In this document: one piece after another, positions 34,058 to 41,769 of the stretch
Numbering within the stretch: position 1 is the first letter of the stretch
Layout: each line of letters begins with the position of its first letter
NCBI RefSeq assembly: GCF_023015985.1
Contig: NZ_JALKAO010000001.1
Span: 744,001 to 808,000 of the forward strand
Direction: 5' to 3'
Source of the DNA: Marivita sp. S6314
GTDB lineage: Bacteria; Pseudomonadota; Alphaproteobacteria; Rhodobacterales; Rhodobacteraceae
Length of the DNA stretch: 64,000 nt
Notes under the pieces: generated by a model
What the model was told of the DNA's origin: nothing
Database searches by the model: none
The model's input: only the letters and a program-made list of their open reading frames with translations
Position numbers and translations under genes: made by a program

Positions 34058-35092
34058 TCATTTGCGCTTTGCCGCTGCCTGCCGCGCCCGCATGATTTGC
34101 CGCGCCTCCCCCGCATATTTGATGATCATCGCTTTGGATGTGTGGCCGCTGTAGCTGGCGATTTCATCGTCTGTGCAGCCCGCCCATGCCAATTCCATGA
34201 CGCCGCGATAACGCAGCGCGTGCTGATCATAGGCCATTAGGTCTAAACGCTTACGCTCGCGCACCATGACGCGGGCCATCGCATGATAGTCCATCTTCGA
34301 CCCATCAGCGCGGGTCAGAATGTGGCGCGATGGATGCGGCGCGAACCCCAGATCAGCTTTCGCGCCATCCAGCGCAGCCTTGAGCGCAATTGTGCAGGGC
34401 AACGAAAGCGCTGTGTCAGTCTTATTCTGGCGCAGCTTGAGGGTGTCGCCGTCATAGTCGCCCCATTGGAAGTCCACCCAGTCACCAGGGCGTTGCACAC
34501 TGCCCACGCCGATCTCAAAAATCAAACGGGGCAAGTGTTCGCCCTCTTTCCGCATCTTTTCCACCGCCCGATCTGTCCAAGGCAAATGCGGCTTCTGGCG
34601 GTCCTTGGGAACTCTGAGCGGCTCGATATCAATCGCAGGATTGTCTTTGCGCCAGCGCCTGCGGATCGCCAGCTTGGATAGCATGCTGATCGCAGTCGGG
34701 ATGTAGTTGGCAAACCGGACGCGATGCCGGTTCTTCTCCATCGCATCGTATATGTCGGCTTGGGTGAGGCGTGCCACATCCGCCCGCCCTATCTTTTCAA
34801 TCAAATATTCAAAGACTTGCTCAAGGTCGTTGCGGTAACGGGGGGAATAGCCCGCCCATTTGTCTGTCTCGCGCAGCGCATCAATTAAAGCTCCCCATGA
34901 TGTCTTTGCGACCGCTTTCTTCCCGCTGACAATCTCCCAATACTGCTGATCGAACTCAGCCGTGCCTTCCTCCGCCGTAATCCGCCCCAGATAGAACATC
35001 TTGCCGTTGACGCTCTTGCGCACATACCAACGGCCGGACGGATGCTGCCAAAGGTACTTCTTGCGTCGGCCTACCACTGAATTTGATCCCAT
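34058..35092 (-). CDS. int: Tyrosine recombinase/integrase
   Basis: A 344-residue site-specific recombinase. The catalytic residues are all visible: R201 in VQRPGDW, K224 in RQNKTDT, H291 and R294 in HALRYRG, H317 in YSGHTSK and the nucleophile Y326 in IIKYAG. An arm-type and core-binding region occupies about 1-165. It lies 86 bases from the tRNA-Cys att site, as expected for the enzyme that moves this element. It overlaps the upstream HTH gene by 22 bases, so excisionase-like factors and integrase are co-expressed. Confidence 0.96.
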   Translation of the reverse strand: MGSNSVVGRRKKYLWQHPSGRWYVRKSVNGKMFYLGRITAEEGTAEFDQQYWEIVSGKKAVAKTSWGALIDALRETDKWAGYSPRYRNDLEQVFEYLIEKIGRADVARLTQADIYDAMEKNRHRVRFANYIPTAISMLSKLAIRRRWRKDNPAIDIEPLRVPKDRQKPHLPWTDRAVEKMRKEGEHLPRLIFEIGVGSVQRPGDWVDFQWGDYDGDTLKLRQNKTDTALSLPCTIALKAALDGAKADLGFAPHPSRHILTRADGSKMDYHAMARVMVRERKRLDLMAYDQHALRYRGVMELAWAGCTDDEIASYSGHTSKAMIIKYAGEARQIMRARQAAAKRK

Positions 35093-35280
35093 AATCCTGT
35101 CACATCCCCACCTGAAATTCGCTTAAGCGTCTCAGTATCCCAACGAACAACGCCGGGCGCAATTTCATGCCCCGGCGGTAGGTGGCCTTTATCGACCAAA
35201 GCTTTGAATTCGTTCGTGCGCAAATCGAGCAACCGCGCGGCGGTCGTCTCGCTGGCCATAATGGGGGTGTGGCGCGTCAT
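35071..35280 (-). CDS. Small HTH protein, probable excisionase-type factor
   Basis: A 69-residue protein. TTAARLLDLRTNEFKALVDKG resembles the winged-helix/MerR-like fold of AlpA and Xis proteins. Position directly upstream of and overlapping int suggests recombination directionality or int control. It starts at the ATGA overlap with the next HTH gene. Confidence 0.65.
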   Translation of the reverse strand: MTRHTPIMASETTAARLLDLRTNEFKALVDKGHLPPGHEIAPGVVRWDTETLKRISGGDVTGLWDQIQW

Positions 35281-35510
35281 TTGTCCGCCCCCACTTCTTC
35301 ACCCGCTTTGCGCAACGCACCCTTTTGCGCTTTGACCGTGAACTGAGACACATACTTCTCCCAAGCGCCGCTCGGAATCTTGGGGTTACGCTGTCCAGGC
35401 GCGGTAAAGATATGGTCCAACATGTCCTCGCGGATCAGATATCGGATATTGGTCACAGGCAGACCTACTCGCTCGGCCAGCTCCTTTGGTGTTTCGAGAA
35501 GTTTGGTCAC
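35277..35510 (-). CDS. Second small HTH DNA-binding protein
   Basis: A 77-residue basic protein. LETPKELAERVGLPVTNIRYLIREDML is a helix-turn-helix of the excisionase/AlpA type, followed by a lysine-rich tail. It starts with GTG at 35510 after AAAGG, and its stop overlaps the next gene by four bases. It opens the int operon and faces a CI-like repressor across 110 bases. Confidence 0.68.
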   Translation of the reverse strand: MTKLLETPKELAERVGLPVTNIRYLIREDMLDHIFTAPGQRNPKIPSGAWEKYVSQFTVKAQKGALRKAGEEVGADK

Positions 35511-35552
35511 GTTTCACCTTTCCGTTGGATTTCAGTTGAAAACACTGCAAGA

Positions 35553-35570
35553 GTGAACAGAATTGCTCAC
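35553..35570. promoter_or_regulatory. Candidate operator in the int/repressor divergent region
   Basis: GTGAACAGAATTGCTCAC is an imperfect 18-bp palindrome (GTGA and TCAC ends exact) in the middle of the 110 bases between the int operon and the divergent XRE gene. It is a natural site for the element repressor; this is inferred from position. Confidence 0.45.
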
Positions 35571-35620
35571 AACTCACCATAAGTGCAGCTTTATACACTT
35601 TTAGTAACTCAAGGTGCATC

Positions 35621-36025
35621 TTGTCAACGGACTTATCTGGAATAGGCCTTCGCCTCCGAGAAATTCGCAAGAATAACGATCTGACCCAACCGGTCATGGC
35701 TGCGGCCATCGATGTGTCAGATCGGACATACAAGTATTACGAGCAAGAAAAGCGCGAACTACCGGCCCTAGCGGCCGTCAAGATAAGCGAGGCATTCAGC
35801 GTCACTCTTGAATGGCTGCTCACAGGGCGCGGCAAGGTCCATAAGAGCGACGATCCCGAACTGGCTGAGGCTTGCGCGATAGCTGTTTTGTCCGAGGCTG
35901 ACGGGCGAGGAACGCATCTGCCCATCGCCAAGATTGGAAAGATAATCGGCTTTGTCGCCGCGCAATCTGCGCAGACCGGCGAAACACCCGCACAGGTGGC
36001 CAGCCACTACTTTGACACGCTTTAA
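35621..36025 (+). CDS. XRE-family repressor of the element
   Basis: A 134-residue Cro/CI-type regulator. LREIRKNNDLTQPVMAAAIDVSDRTYKYYEQEKREL is the HTH (about 10-55), and FSVTLEWLLTGRG is the usual end of the domain. The C-terminal part (80-134) is helical and unassigned, with no visible autocleavage site. It starts with TTG after AAGG. The divergent position relative to the int operon suggests it holds the element in the integrated state. Confidence 0.85.
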   Translation: MSTDLSGIGLRLREIRKNNDLTQPVMAAAIDVSDRTYKYYEQEKRELPALAAVKISEAFSVTLEWLLTGRGKVHKSDDPELAEACAIAVLSEADGRGTHLPIAKIGKIIGFVAAQSAQTGETPAQVASHYFDTL

Positions 36026-36039
36026 CCGGGAGAACCCCT

Positions 36040-36324
36040 ATGACCGACACATATCAGCCGCTGAAATCCACCAAGTCCGACTTGGACCCTTGCGACCAGG
36101 AGGTCTTCACCTTCGCCCGCCAGATCGGCGTAGCAGGCGCGATTTCGCTCTTGGTCGGCGGCACTGGAATGATTGCGACATCAAGTCAGCCCGATTGGGA
36201 CATCGCGCGGTCCCTTTACCTCGCGCTGGTCGTACTCGGCCCGATGGCCATCCTAACCGCACAGAAATTCCTGCGGATTTTGATGAAGCATAGGCGGAAA
36301 CACTTGTCAATTTTTGAAGGTTAG
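36040..36324 (+). CDS. Small membrane protein of the element
   Basis: A 94-residue protein with two predicted membrane helices (about 29-47 and 58-78) and charged ends. No family was recognised. It begins 14 bases after the repressor gene with a GGGAG site and is probably co-transcribed with it. Immunity, exclusion or holin-like roles are possible but unsupported. Confidence 0.65.
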   Translation: MTDTYQPLKSTKSDLDPCDQEVFTFARQIGVAGAISLLVGGTGMIATSSQPDWDIARSLYLALVVLGPMAILTAQKFLRILMKHRRKHLSIFEG

Positions 36325-36393
36325 AAGTCGGTTAATCGCAGCTTAGCAGTCCCGGGCGAGGATGGTACTGTCTCCTAGTAAATTGAACTGGAA

Positions 36394-37038
36394 CTACCGC
36401 GGGAACATAATTGGGTCCTGTCGCAGCATAAATTCAAGACACTTTACCATGGCCTTCCTAGACTGAGACAGCTCAACTTTATTTATAAGACCGCCTTCTC
36501 CAGCAGAAATTTCAGCGTAGGTTCGTCCGTCGCCAGTATCGGGAATGAACACGGTGTCCCAATAAAATTCGCGCGAGCCTTGTGGTGTGTGGGAAAACTT
36601 TCCGCTGGTTTCACCGACAAACGTGTTAACGTTCATACCATCACAGTAGCCGACCACTGCCCTCGCTGTCACCTTTTCCCCAGCCCAAGTTACACTGCTA
36701 AGAAATCCCTCGGCTCCTAGAGCATCCCACATCGGTTGCGTAAGGCCGCCGGGATAACTCTTTTTGCTGTAGCTCTCGAGGATCAAGCCAGCATGTTCAA
36801 CAATACAAGGTTCCAGTATACGCTGATACGCCGAAATGGCCTTGTGGCGCACCATTGCTTCAAGGTCGCGTTCTAACGGCTCATTTGTGGAGACCTTGGG
36901 GAACATCACCTCGAAATGATCATTGGCATTCACTTCGGCTCCGAAACGGTTACTGAGCTTCGTGGATAGAATGATCTGTTTCACTTCTTGTTGCTTGAAG
37001 CTGCTCTGGGTCGCATATTTGACACAAGTCTTTTTCAT
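36394..37038 (-). CDS. Ham1/ITPase-like protein with altered active site, probable nucleotide sensor
   Basis: A 214-residue protein of the HAM1 (non-canonical purine NTP pyrophosphatase) fold. The N-terminal motif reads YATQSSFKQQE (8-18): the lysine K15 and glutamate E18 of the family TxNxxKxxE motif are kept, but Asn is Ser. E60 aligns with the metal-binding Glu. The catalytic acidic pair (DD in RdgB, ED in human ITPA) reads EHAGL, with the second Asp replaced by His82. REFYWDTVF (156-164) and LSQSRKA (190-196) stand for GFGYDPIF and SHRG, with K187 and R194 kept. Loss of key residues suggests a sensor rather than a hydrolase. The alignment is by eye. It is the last gene of the operon and overlaps the SIR2 gene by one base. 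Confidence 0.75.
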   Translation of the reverse strand: MKKTCVKYATQSSFKQQEVKQIILSTKLSNRFGAEVNANDHFEVMFPKVSTNEPLERDLEAMVRHKAISAYQRILEPCIVEHAGLILESYSKKSYPGGLTQPMWDALGAEGFLSSVTWAGEKVTARAVVGYCDGMNVNTFVGETSGKFSHTPQGSREFYWDTVFIPDTGDGRTYAEISAGEGGLINKVELSQSRKAMVKCLEFMLRQDPIMFPR

Positions 37039-37874
37039 CAGCTTGCCATCCCCTCCAAAAGGCCCGCAATGTCCTCTTCTCGTTGATTTCCATCGATTGA
37101 GATGACCTCAATGTCTCTTGCGTGAAACAAGCGCCGTTCAAAATCTGATGGATTAGAATACGCTATGTATGCCCTCTTGCCGACGAAAGACTGTGGAAGT
37201 TTACCGAAAACATCGTTCAATCGTCTAAACAAGTAAGCAACATTTGCATCATTAAAGCTGTATCCAATGAAAAGGATCACTTTTCCCAGAACGTCCGAAC
37301 GCATTTTGAGGTCCAGCGCATCTTCGAACATCATTCTTCGATCATAATCTGACTCGGTAAGCACCATAGCTTCAGGTCGATTGAAATCGCCGTGGAACTT
37401 CACAACTTGCGTCTTTTGGTGCAGCGACTGGCTTAGTTCGTGTTCTGAGGAGACTGTCACAACCTCTCGATTGGACAAATGAAGGGCCCGCTCGAGAAAA
37501 TCGTCGTAGTTTGTAGTATAAAAAAGATTGCAGTTTTCGAGACCTGCCAATGCGCCATGAATCCTTGATGACAATAAGGCCGTATCAGGCGGCTCCATAT
37601 TCTTGTTGAGCCAGTTGATGAGAGGCTGCATGCCGTCTTTTTTGGACTTCACATATTCAAGAATTTGAAGGTCAGAACCGCGCATCCTTAGTAAAGACGG
37701 CTCATTTGCACCAACAAGCCTAGCTGCTTGATCAACAAGTTGTCCCCACGACGGGCCCCGCTTTGTGACGCCGCCATCTTCCCAACTCACAGCCATCGAT
37801 GTTCCGGCTCCAAGAAAAGGGATGACACGCCCCTCTTGATACAATCTTCGAAGGTCTTCCGGGCATTGCGTCAT
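37038..37874 (-). CDS. SIR2-domain protein, probable NADase effector
   Basis: A 278-residue protein consisting almost entirely of a SIR2_2-type domain. FLGAGTS (20-26) is the NAD-binding glycine motif; N122 in YTTNYDDFLE and H161 in KFHGD match the catalytic Asn/His of defence SIR2 NADases such as ThsA; GYSFND (204-209) closes the Rossmann fold. No zinc-binding cysteines are seen, unlike sirtuin deacetylases. Such proteins deplete NAD+ and halt infected cells. It starts by ATGA overlap with the methyltransferase gene and overlaps the Ham1-like gene by one base, a coupling that points to a complex. Confidence 0.88.
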   Translation of the reverse strand: MTQCPEDLRRLYQEGRVIPFLGAGTSMAVSWEDGGVTKRGPSWGQLVDQAARLVGANEPSLLRMRGSDLQILEYVKSKKDGMQPLINWLNKNMEPPDTALLSSRIHGALAGLENCNLFYTTNYDDFLERALHLSNREVVTVSSEHELSQSLHQKTQVVKFHGDFNRPEAMVLTESDYDRRMMFEDALDLKMRSDVLGKVILFIGYSFNDANVAYLFRRLNDVFGKLPQSFVGKRAYIAYSNPSDFERRLFHARDIEVISIDGNQREEDIAGLLEGMAS

Positions 37875-38491
37875 CTTTTGACCTTTCTTGCGATAAGCCT
37901 CGTCATCGAATGCACATGCGGGATATTGTTGTGCGGATGGGTTTCATGCAGATCTTCGTCACTACTGAAAGTGACCTCCCAACCTTGATAGTGCCTCAGG
38001 TACGCCGAATGTGGTATCAGACATGGATCGAAACCGGGATGCGCAGACAGGTCATGTTGTCGATCATTAAATGCGCAGATGATGTTCCAACCATCTACTT
38101 CTGTTAATTCCTGCAGACGGTGCACTAATGATGCTATCTCATCTGCGGACGGCATGCAGTGCAACAACCCATAAGCAACCACTACATCGAACGGCTTCAC
38201 TCCTGCCTCAAGGTTTCGAACATCAGAGCACTGCCAATGCACGCTATTGCCGCCAAACGCGTTTTGTGCATTATGGAGGGCAACTTCAGAGCAATCTATT
38301 GCGGTGACGTCGGCCCCCAACTTTGCAAGGGCAACAGCGTTTTTCCCCTCACCGCAACCAGCATCCAAAATCCTGCTGCCTTCCACCTTATTTTCTTCAA
38401 GAAATTTCATAACTAAACTGCTAGGCTCTTTCCCCCAAAAACAAGGGCAAGCACGATATCCATCGTCATATCCACCATCGTAAATGTTCAA
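37871..38491 (-). CDS. TehB-like SAM-dependent methyltransferase
   Basis: A 206-residue class I methyltransferase. Motif I is ILDAGCGEGKNA (41-52) with ADVTAIDCSEVAL after it. Both ends match TehB/thiopurine-methyltransferase-like enzymes: FWGKEPSSLVMKFL near the start and SAYLRHYQGWEV with LIARK at the end. TehB methylates small soft acceptors; in this operon a nucleotide or a phage-altered base is an attractive substrate, but this is inference. TTG start at 38491 with AAGGA upstream. Only four bases separate it from the preceding gene. Confidence 0.82.
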   Translation of the reverse strand: MNIYDGGYDDGYRACPCFWGKEPSSLVMKFLEENKVEGSRILDAGCGEGKNAVALAKLGADVTAIDCSEVALHNAQNAFGGNSVHWQCSDVRNLEAGVKPFDVVVAYGLLHCMPSADEIASLVHRLQELTEVDGWNIICAFNDRQHDLSAHPGFDPCLIPHSAYLRHYQGWEVTFSSDEDLHETHPHNNIPHVHSMTRLIARKVKR

Positions 38492-38495
38492 ATAC

Positions 38496-40097
38496 TTAGT
38501 CCTTTTCTATCGGCTTCAAACCCAGAATGTTGGCCATTGAGGAAATAGCCCTTTCATAATTAGCCTCTCCCGACCAATTATAAATCACCGCGTCAGCATC
38601 ATTCATCATGACACTCACATCAGATTCCACCTCAGCCCCAATGGCGTCAAAGAAAATGGCCTCATGTTCAGTTTCATCCAAATGCTCTCTTTGACAGTAG
38701 AGCCGCAGAGCCAAGTCTGGCGTTGCGTAGACATACAATAGCGCCAGTGCTCCGTCCGCCTTTGTTCGTAAGGCCTCTAACGTGGACTGCTGTCGGATTC
38801 CGTCAACAATCACACGCTTTTCACCAAGCGAAACGGCTGCCGTAAAGAGCGCATTGGCTAATTTTTCTGGCCCAGTTTCTTGATTGATAAAATCCCAGGC
38901 ACTCTCCTGAAACTCCTTCCGAGGTGTTGTGGGTACTGCGGGAATCCCCATGAGTTTGGCGAGGACTCGACCGCTGTTGACTTTGCTGTATCCAAACTTC
39001 TCTTCGAGAATGTCAGTGGCGGAGGATTTTCCGGACCCAATTCCCCCAACTACCACCAAAATGTGCGGTGCCTGGAAAGGCTTTTTTCGAAAAATACGGA
39101 ACTCAGCTTGAGCTTCTACCATTTCAGGCGACAGAGTTCGCCAACAAAGCTGTGACCAGTATTCAAACTCAACAAGGTTAACGGAATCGGTTTCCGTATT
39201 GATCCATCGAAGTTCATTAATCGATAGCTCATGTTTCGAGACTTCCAACCACTTGTCCCAGTCACTACTAGGGACTTCGTATTGATAAACTACGGCAAGA
39301 TGCTTGCGCCCCAATGAAGTGGAATTGTCATTTATCAGGCCCAGAAAACGCAGCTGTTCCGCTTGAATGGCCGAGTCTAGCCCATCAACCTTGATTTCCT
39401 CCGTCAGCTCTCTGACTGCGTTTGCGCGAATCCCGAAGTCCTCACCGGTAAAAAGTGAATAATCTTCATCTGTTACGTGGCCTCCAAAACCAATGCACAA
39501 ACTTCCCCGAAGGAACTGCGCAGCCCTGTTAAATCGACCACGCCTGAAAGACAAAACGTGCTTTTTATGAGTTATGAGTACGTAAGTAATTACCTGTTTA
39601 AACTCTTCCGTTTCCTCAGCGGTCGTTCTCGCGATGTGCTTGACATTACTGTGAATCAGTTTTTCGAGATGGGGCTCAGTTTCTTGCCTAAGACCCTGAA
39701 AATTCATAATTTCTCGACAGGCCGCACTAGGTATGACGAGAACGTTTTCCTTTGTTTGTCGCGGTCGCCTAGGCTTCGCTCGATATGGTTTAAGCTCCCC
39801 TGTCGGCTTCAGCGTAAGTGATCCATCTTCGAGCTGGCTTCCGCTACCCTCAGTCAACAGAGCTCGCAAAAAGAATACGCCCTTTCCTGTGCGTACAAAA
39901 ATGGACTCGTCACCATTGTTGACGATCTCCATACTGAGGCGAGCCTGCATTGATTTTTGCGGTGTTCGACTGAACATTTCATCGGAAAACAACCCAGCCT
40001 CTTGTGCTTGCGCAATAATATCTTGCACTCGCATTGGCCTATTTTGTGATCGAATTATCTGCTCAGCAGCCCAAAGGTATGTCGGTTTTCCAGTCAA
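38496..40097 (-). CDS. HARE-HTH / Nudix / P-loop nucleotide-kinase fusion protein
   Basis: A 533-residue three-domain protein. Residues 1-80 are a HARE-HTH (TYLWAAEQIIRSQNRPMRVQDII to RTGKGVFFLR), a domain linked to sensing modified DNA. Residues about 165-325 are Nudix-like: GFGGHV (203-208) and the box end RELTEEI (229-235), with an insertion before it that breaks canonical spacing. Residues 345-533 are a P-loop kinase: Walker A GGIGSGKSS (351-359), VIVDGIRQ and REHLDETEHE, like dephospho-CoA or nucleotide kinases. TTG start with a TTTGGA site. First gene of the operon. It could make, phosphorylate or destroy a modified nucleotide signal. Confidence 0.8.
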   Translation of the reverse strand: MTGKPTYLWAAEQIIRSQNRPMRVQDIIAQAQEAGLFSDEMFSRTPQKSMQARLSMEIVNNGDESIFVRTGKGVFFLRALLTEGSGSQLEDGSLTLKPTGELKPYRAKPRRPRQTKENVLVIPSAACREIMNFQGLRQETEPHLEKLIHSNVKHIARTTAEETEEFKQVITYVLITHKKHVLSFRRGRFNRAAQFLRGSLCIGFGGHVTDEDYSLFTGEDFGIRANAVRELTEEIKVDGLDSAIQAEQLRFLGLINDNSTSLGRKHLAVVYQYEVPSSDWDKWLEVSKHELSINELRWINTETDSVNLVEFEYWSQLCWRTLSPEMVEAQAEFRIFRKKPFQAPHILVVVGGIGSGKSSATDILEEKFGYSKVNSGRVLAKLMGIPAVPTTPRKEFQESAWDFINQETGPEKLANALFTAAVSLGEKRVIVDGIRQQSTLEALRTKADGALALLYVYATPDLALRLYCQREHLDETEHEAIFFDAIGAEVESDVSVMMNDADAVIYNWSGEANYERAISSMANILGLKPIEKD

Positions 40098-40157
40098 ATT
40101 TATTCCAAAGAAATGGTTGCTTTGTATGCTCAGGCGTTAGCTGCTTGAAGGCCGCGT

Positions 40158-40487
40158 TCATGCGTTAAGTCCGTTATCCTGTGTCAGTGTAAAAGCCATG
40201 CCTTCGCGCTGCTTCAACCTCGAGACCATCGCCAACAAATTATCAGCGCGCGGGTTTCCTTTAGCGCTGAGCATCCGCATCAAGCTTTTGGGGTCTTTGT
40301 CCATGTCTTGAGCCAGAGCCTCGAACCCCACCGTGGCGTTGACGTAATCGCGCAAAAGCACCTTGCCGGTCTCCAGATCGTCGCTGAGCATCGCCTCGAT
40401 GGCTTCGCGGAACAACCCTGCCCGAAACTCGGGATCGCGCTCAGCGCGGGCTTTGATCGTGTCTTTGAAGTCTTTCGTCAGTGGCAT
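40158..40487 (-). CDS. HigA-type antitoxin
   Basis: A 109-residue HTH protein following the toxin gene by one base. FRAGLFREAIEAMLSDDLETGKVLLRDYVNATVGFEALAQ and KSLMRMLSAKGNPRADNLLAMVSRL match the addiction-module antidote family. Start: ATG at 40487; the longer frame lies inside the toxin gene. It would neutralise the toxin and bind the palindrome at 40829. Confidence 0.85.
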   Translation of the reverse strand: MPLTKDFKDTIKARAERDPEFRAGLFREAIEAMLSDDLETGKVLLRDYVNATVGFEALAQDMDKDPKSLMRMLSAKGNPRADNLLAMVSRLKQREGMAFTLTQDNGLNA

Positions 40488-40488
40488 G

Positions 40489-40818
40489 TCAGTCGCCTTT
40501 CTCTTTGCGGGCCTTGTAGTCGTCCCAATATGCTTTTGCCTGCTCGATGTCTTTCGATTGGCGCTTTTTGGTCCCTCCACAGAGCAGGATCACAAGCGTA
40601 TCGCCGTCTTTACCAAAGTAGACGCGGTAGCCGGGGCCGAAGGTGATGCGCCGCTCTGACACGCCTTGGCCCACTGGCTTCACGTCGCCAAGGTTTCCGG
40701 TCTCGATCCGTGCAAGCGCCGTTCGCACCTTCAGTGCCGCCGCCGTATCCAGACCATCGAACCAATCGTCGAACGGTGTTTTCCCCGCCTCAGTGACATA
40801 GACAACAAGCTTATTCAT
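40489..40818 (-). CDS. RelE/ParE-superfamily toxin (HigB-type)
   Basis: A 109-residue basic protein. TPFDDWFDGLDTAAALKVRTALARIETGNLGD and ERRITFGPGYRVYFGKDGDTLVILLCGGTKKRQ are diagnostic of the phage-derived Gp49/HigB branch, which cleaves mRNA on the ribosome. Toxin precedes antitoxin, as in higBA. The ATG at 40818 gives the usual N-terminus; 40827 is an alternative. Confidence 0.87.
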   Translation of the reverse strand: MNKLVVYVTEAGKTPFDDWFDGLDTAAALKVRTALARIETGNLGDVKPVGQGVSERRITFGPGYRVYFGKDGDTLVILLCGGTKKRQSKDIEQAKAYWDDYKARKEKGD

Positions 40819-40828
40819 TGCAGCCATT

Positions 40829-40846
40829 GGTGACATATACGTTACC
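40829..40846. promoter_or_regulatory. Palindrome upstream of the toxin-antitoxin pair
   Basis: GGTGACATATACGTTACC is an 18-bp palindrome symmetric at 7 of 9 positions, directly in front of the toxin start. It is the expected autoregulation site for the antitoxin. Confidence 0.6.
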
Positions 40847-41030
40847 AATTGTCAATCGCCTTCCATCCCATAAAGCGTCATAAATTGCACCGTTCGACCC
40901 TCCATAGCCAAAAAAGGAGAATACGCGCAGAAAGAAGCACAGAAAAGTTAGTCAAAGCGTTGTTCCACATCGGTTTTTTCCGATAACGCATTAAAGGTGG
41001 CAGAACAGAACAACTGTTTTCGGCGAGGGC

Positions 41031-41600
41031 TTACGTTTGGTTAGAAGGTTTAGCAGCGCTTTCTCGCGCTCGGGCAAAAGCGGCCTTCGCACCTTCCAAA
41101 GTTAGCCGCTTTTTGTCACCGTAAACGCTAACGGTCTCTATTGTACATTCTGTCTTGAAGCACATGGTGTCTTGAAACTGAAAAGTGCGACGGCCAGTAC
41201 CGTCAAACGACACTCCAAAGAGAATCCTTCCTTCGCCGGCGGCGATTACCTCATCATGTTTCAAAACCGATAGAAAAGTGGGTAGGTTGTTTTGTGGCTC
41301 GCCCAAGAAAGATTGGGTGTCTTCTCGTAGAAGTTCGATGGCTCTGGGATCGCCTATGTCAAAGCCGCCATATGTTAGGTTAAAATCCTTAATGATCGCT
41401 GGGCCAGTACCATTGTTCTTTAGGTAAACCCCATAGTAAGTTACATCCTCCTGATTTGACCGTATTTTACGCATATCAAGATCAAGCAACGGCATGACTG
41501 ACTGTTTATTGTGTTGCCGCATGTAAAAGGTATTCATTACTGAAACAGCCAGAGCGCATAGCGCTACTGCAGCTGCTGCACCGCCAATGACTAGCTCCAT
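41031..41600 (-). CDS. Membrane-anchored protein of unknown function
   Basis: A 189-residue protein. One N-terminal membrane helix (about 5-26) is followed by a soluble beta-rich domain: VTYYGVYLKNNGTGPAIIKDFNLTYGG suggests an immunoglobulin-like sandwich. The C-terminus is charged. No family was recognised. GGAGGAA lies before the ATG. It sits alone between the toxin-antitoxin pair and the relaxase gene, with 182 and 169 bases of gene-free DNA on either side. Confidence 0.6.
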   Translation of the reverse strand: MELVIGGAAAAVALCALAVSVMNTFYMRQHNKQSVMPLLDLDMRKIRSNQEDVTYYGVYLKNNGTGPAIIKDFNLTYGGFDIGDPRAIELLREDTQSFLGEPQNNLPTFLSVLKHDEVIAAGEGRILFGVSFDGTGRRTFQFQDTMCFKTECTIETVSVYGDKKRLTLEGAKAAFARARESAAKPSNQT

Positions 41601-41769
41601 TTACTTCCTCCAATGTGTTTAAAATATATGGGCGTTGTTCAAGAGTTTTTCAAATGGACAGAGTTCTGTATTGGTTGATGTAGCAGATGAAGACCACTGA
41701 TTTTGACAGCCTACGGCAAGTAGCTATTTTCAAACCTGACGTTAACAACACTAGTGATCTTAACTGCCC

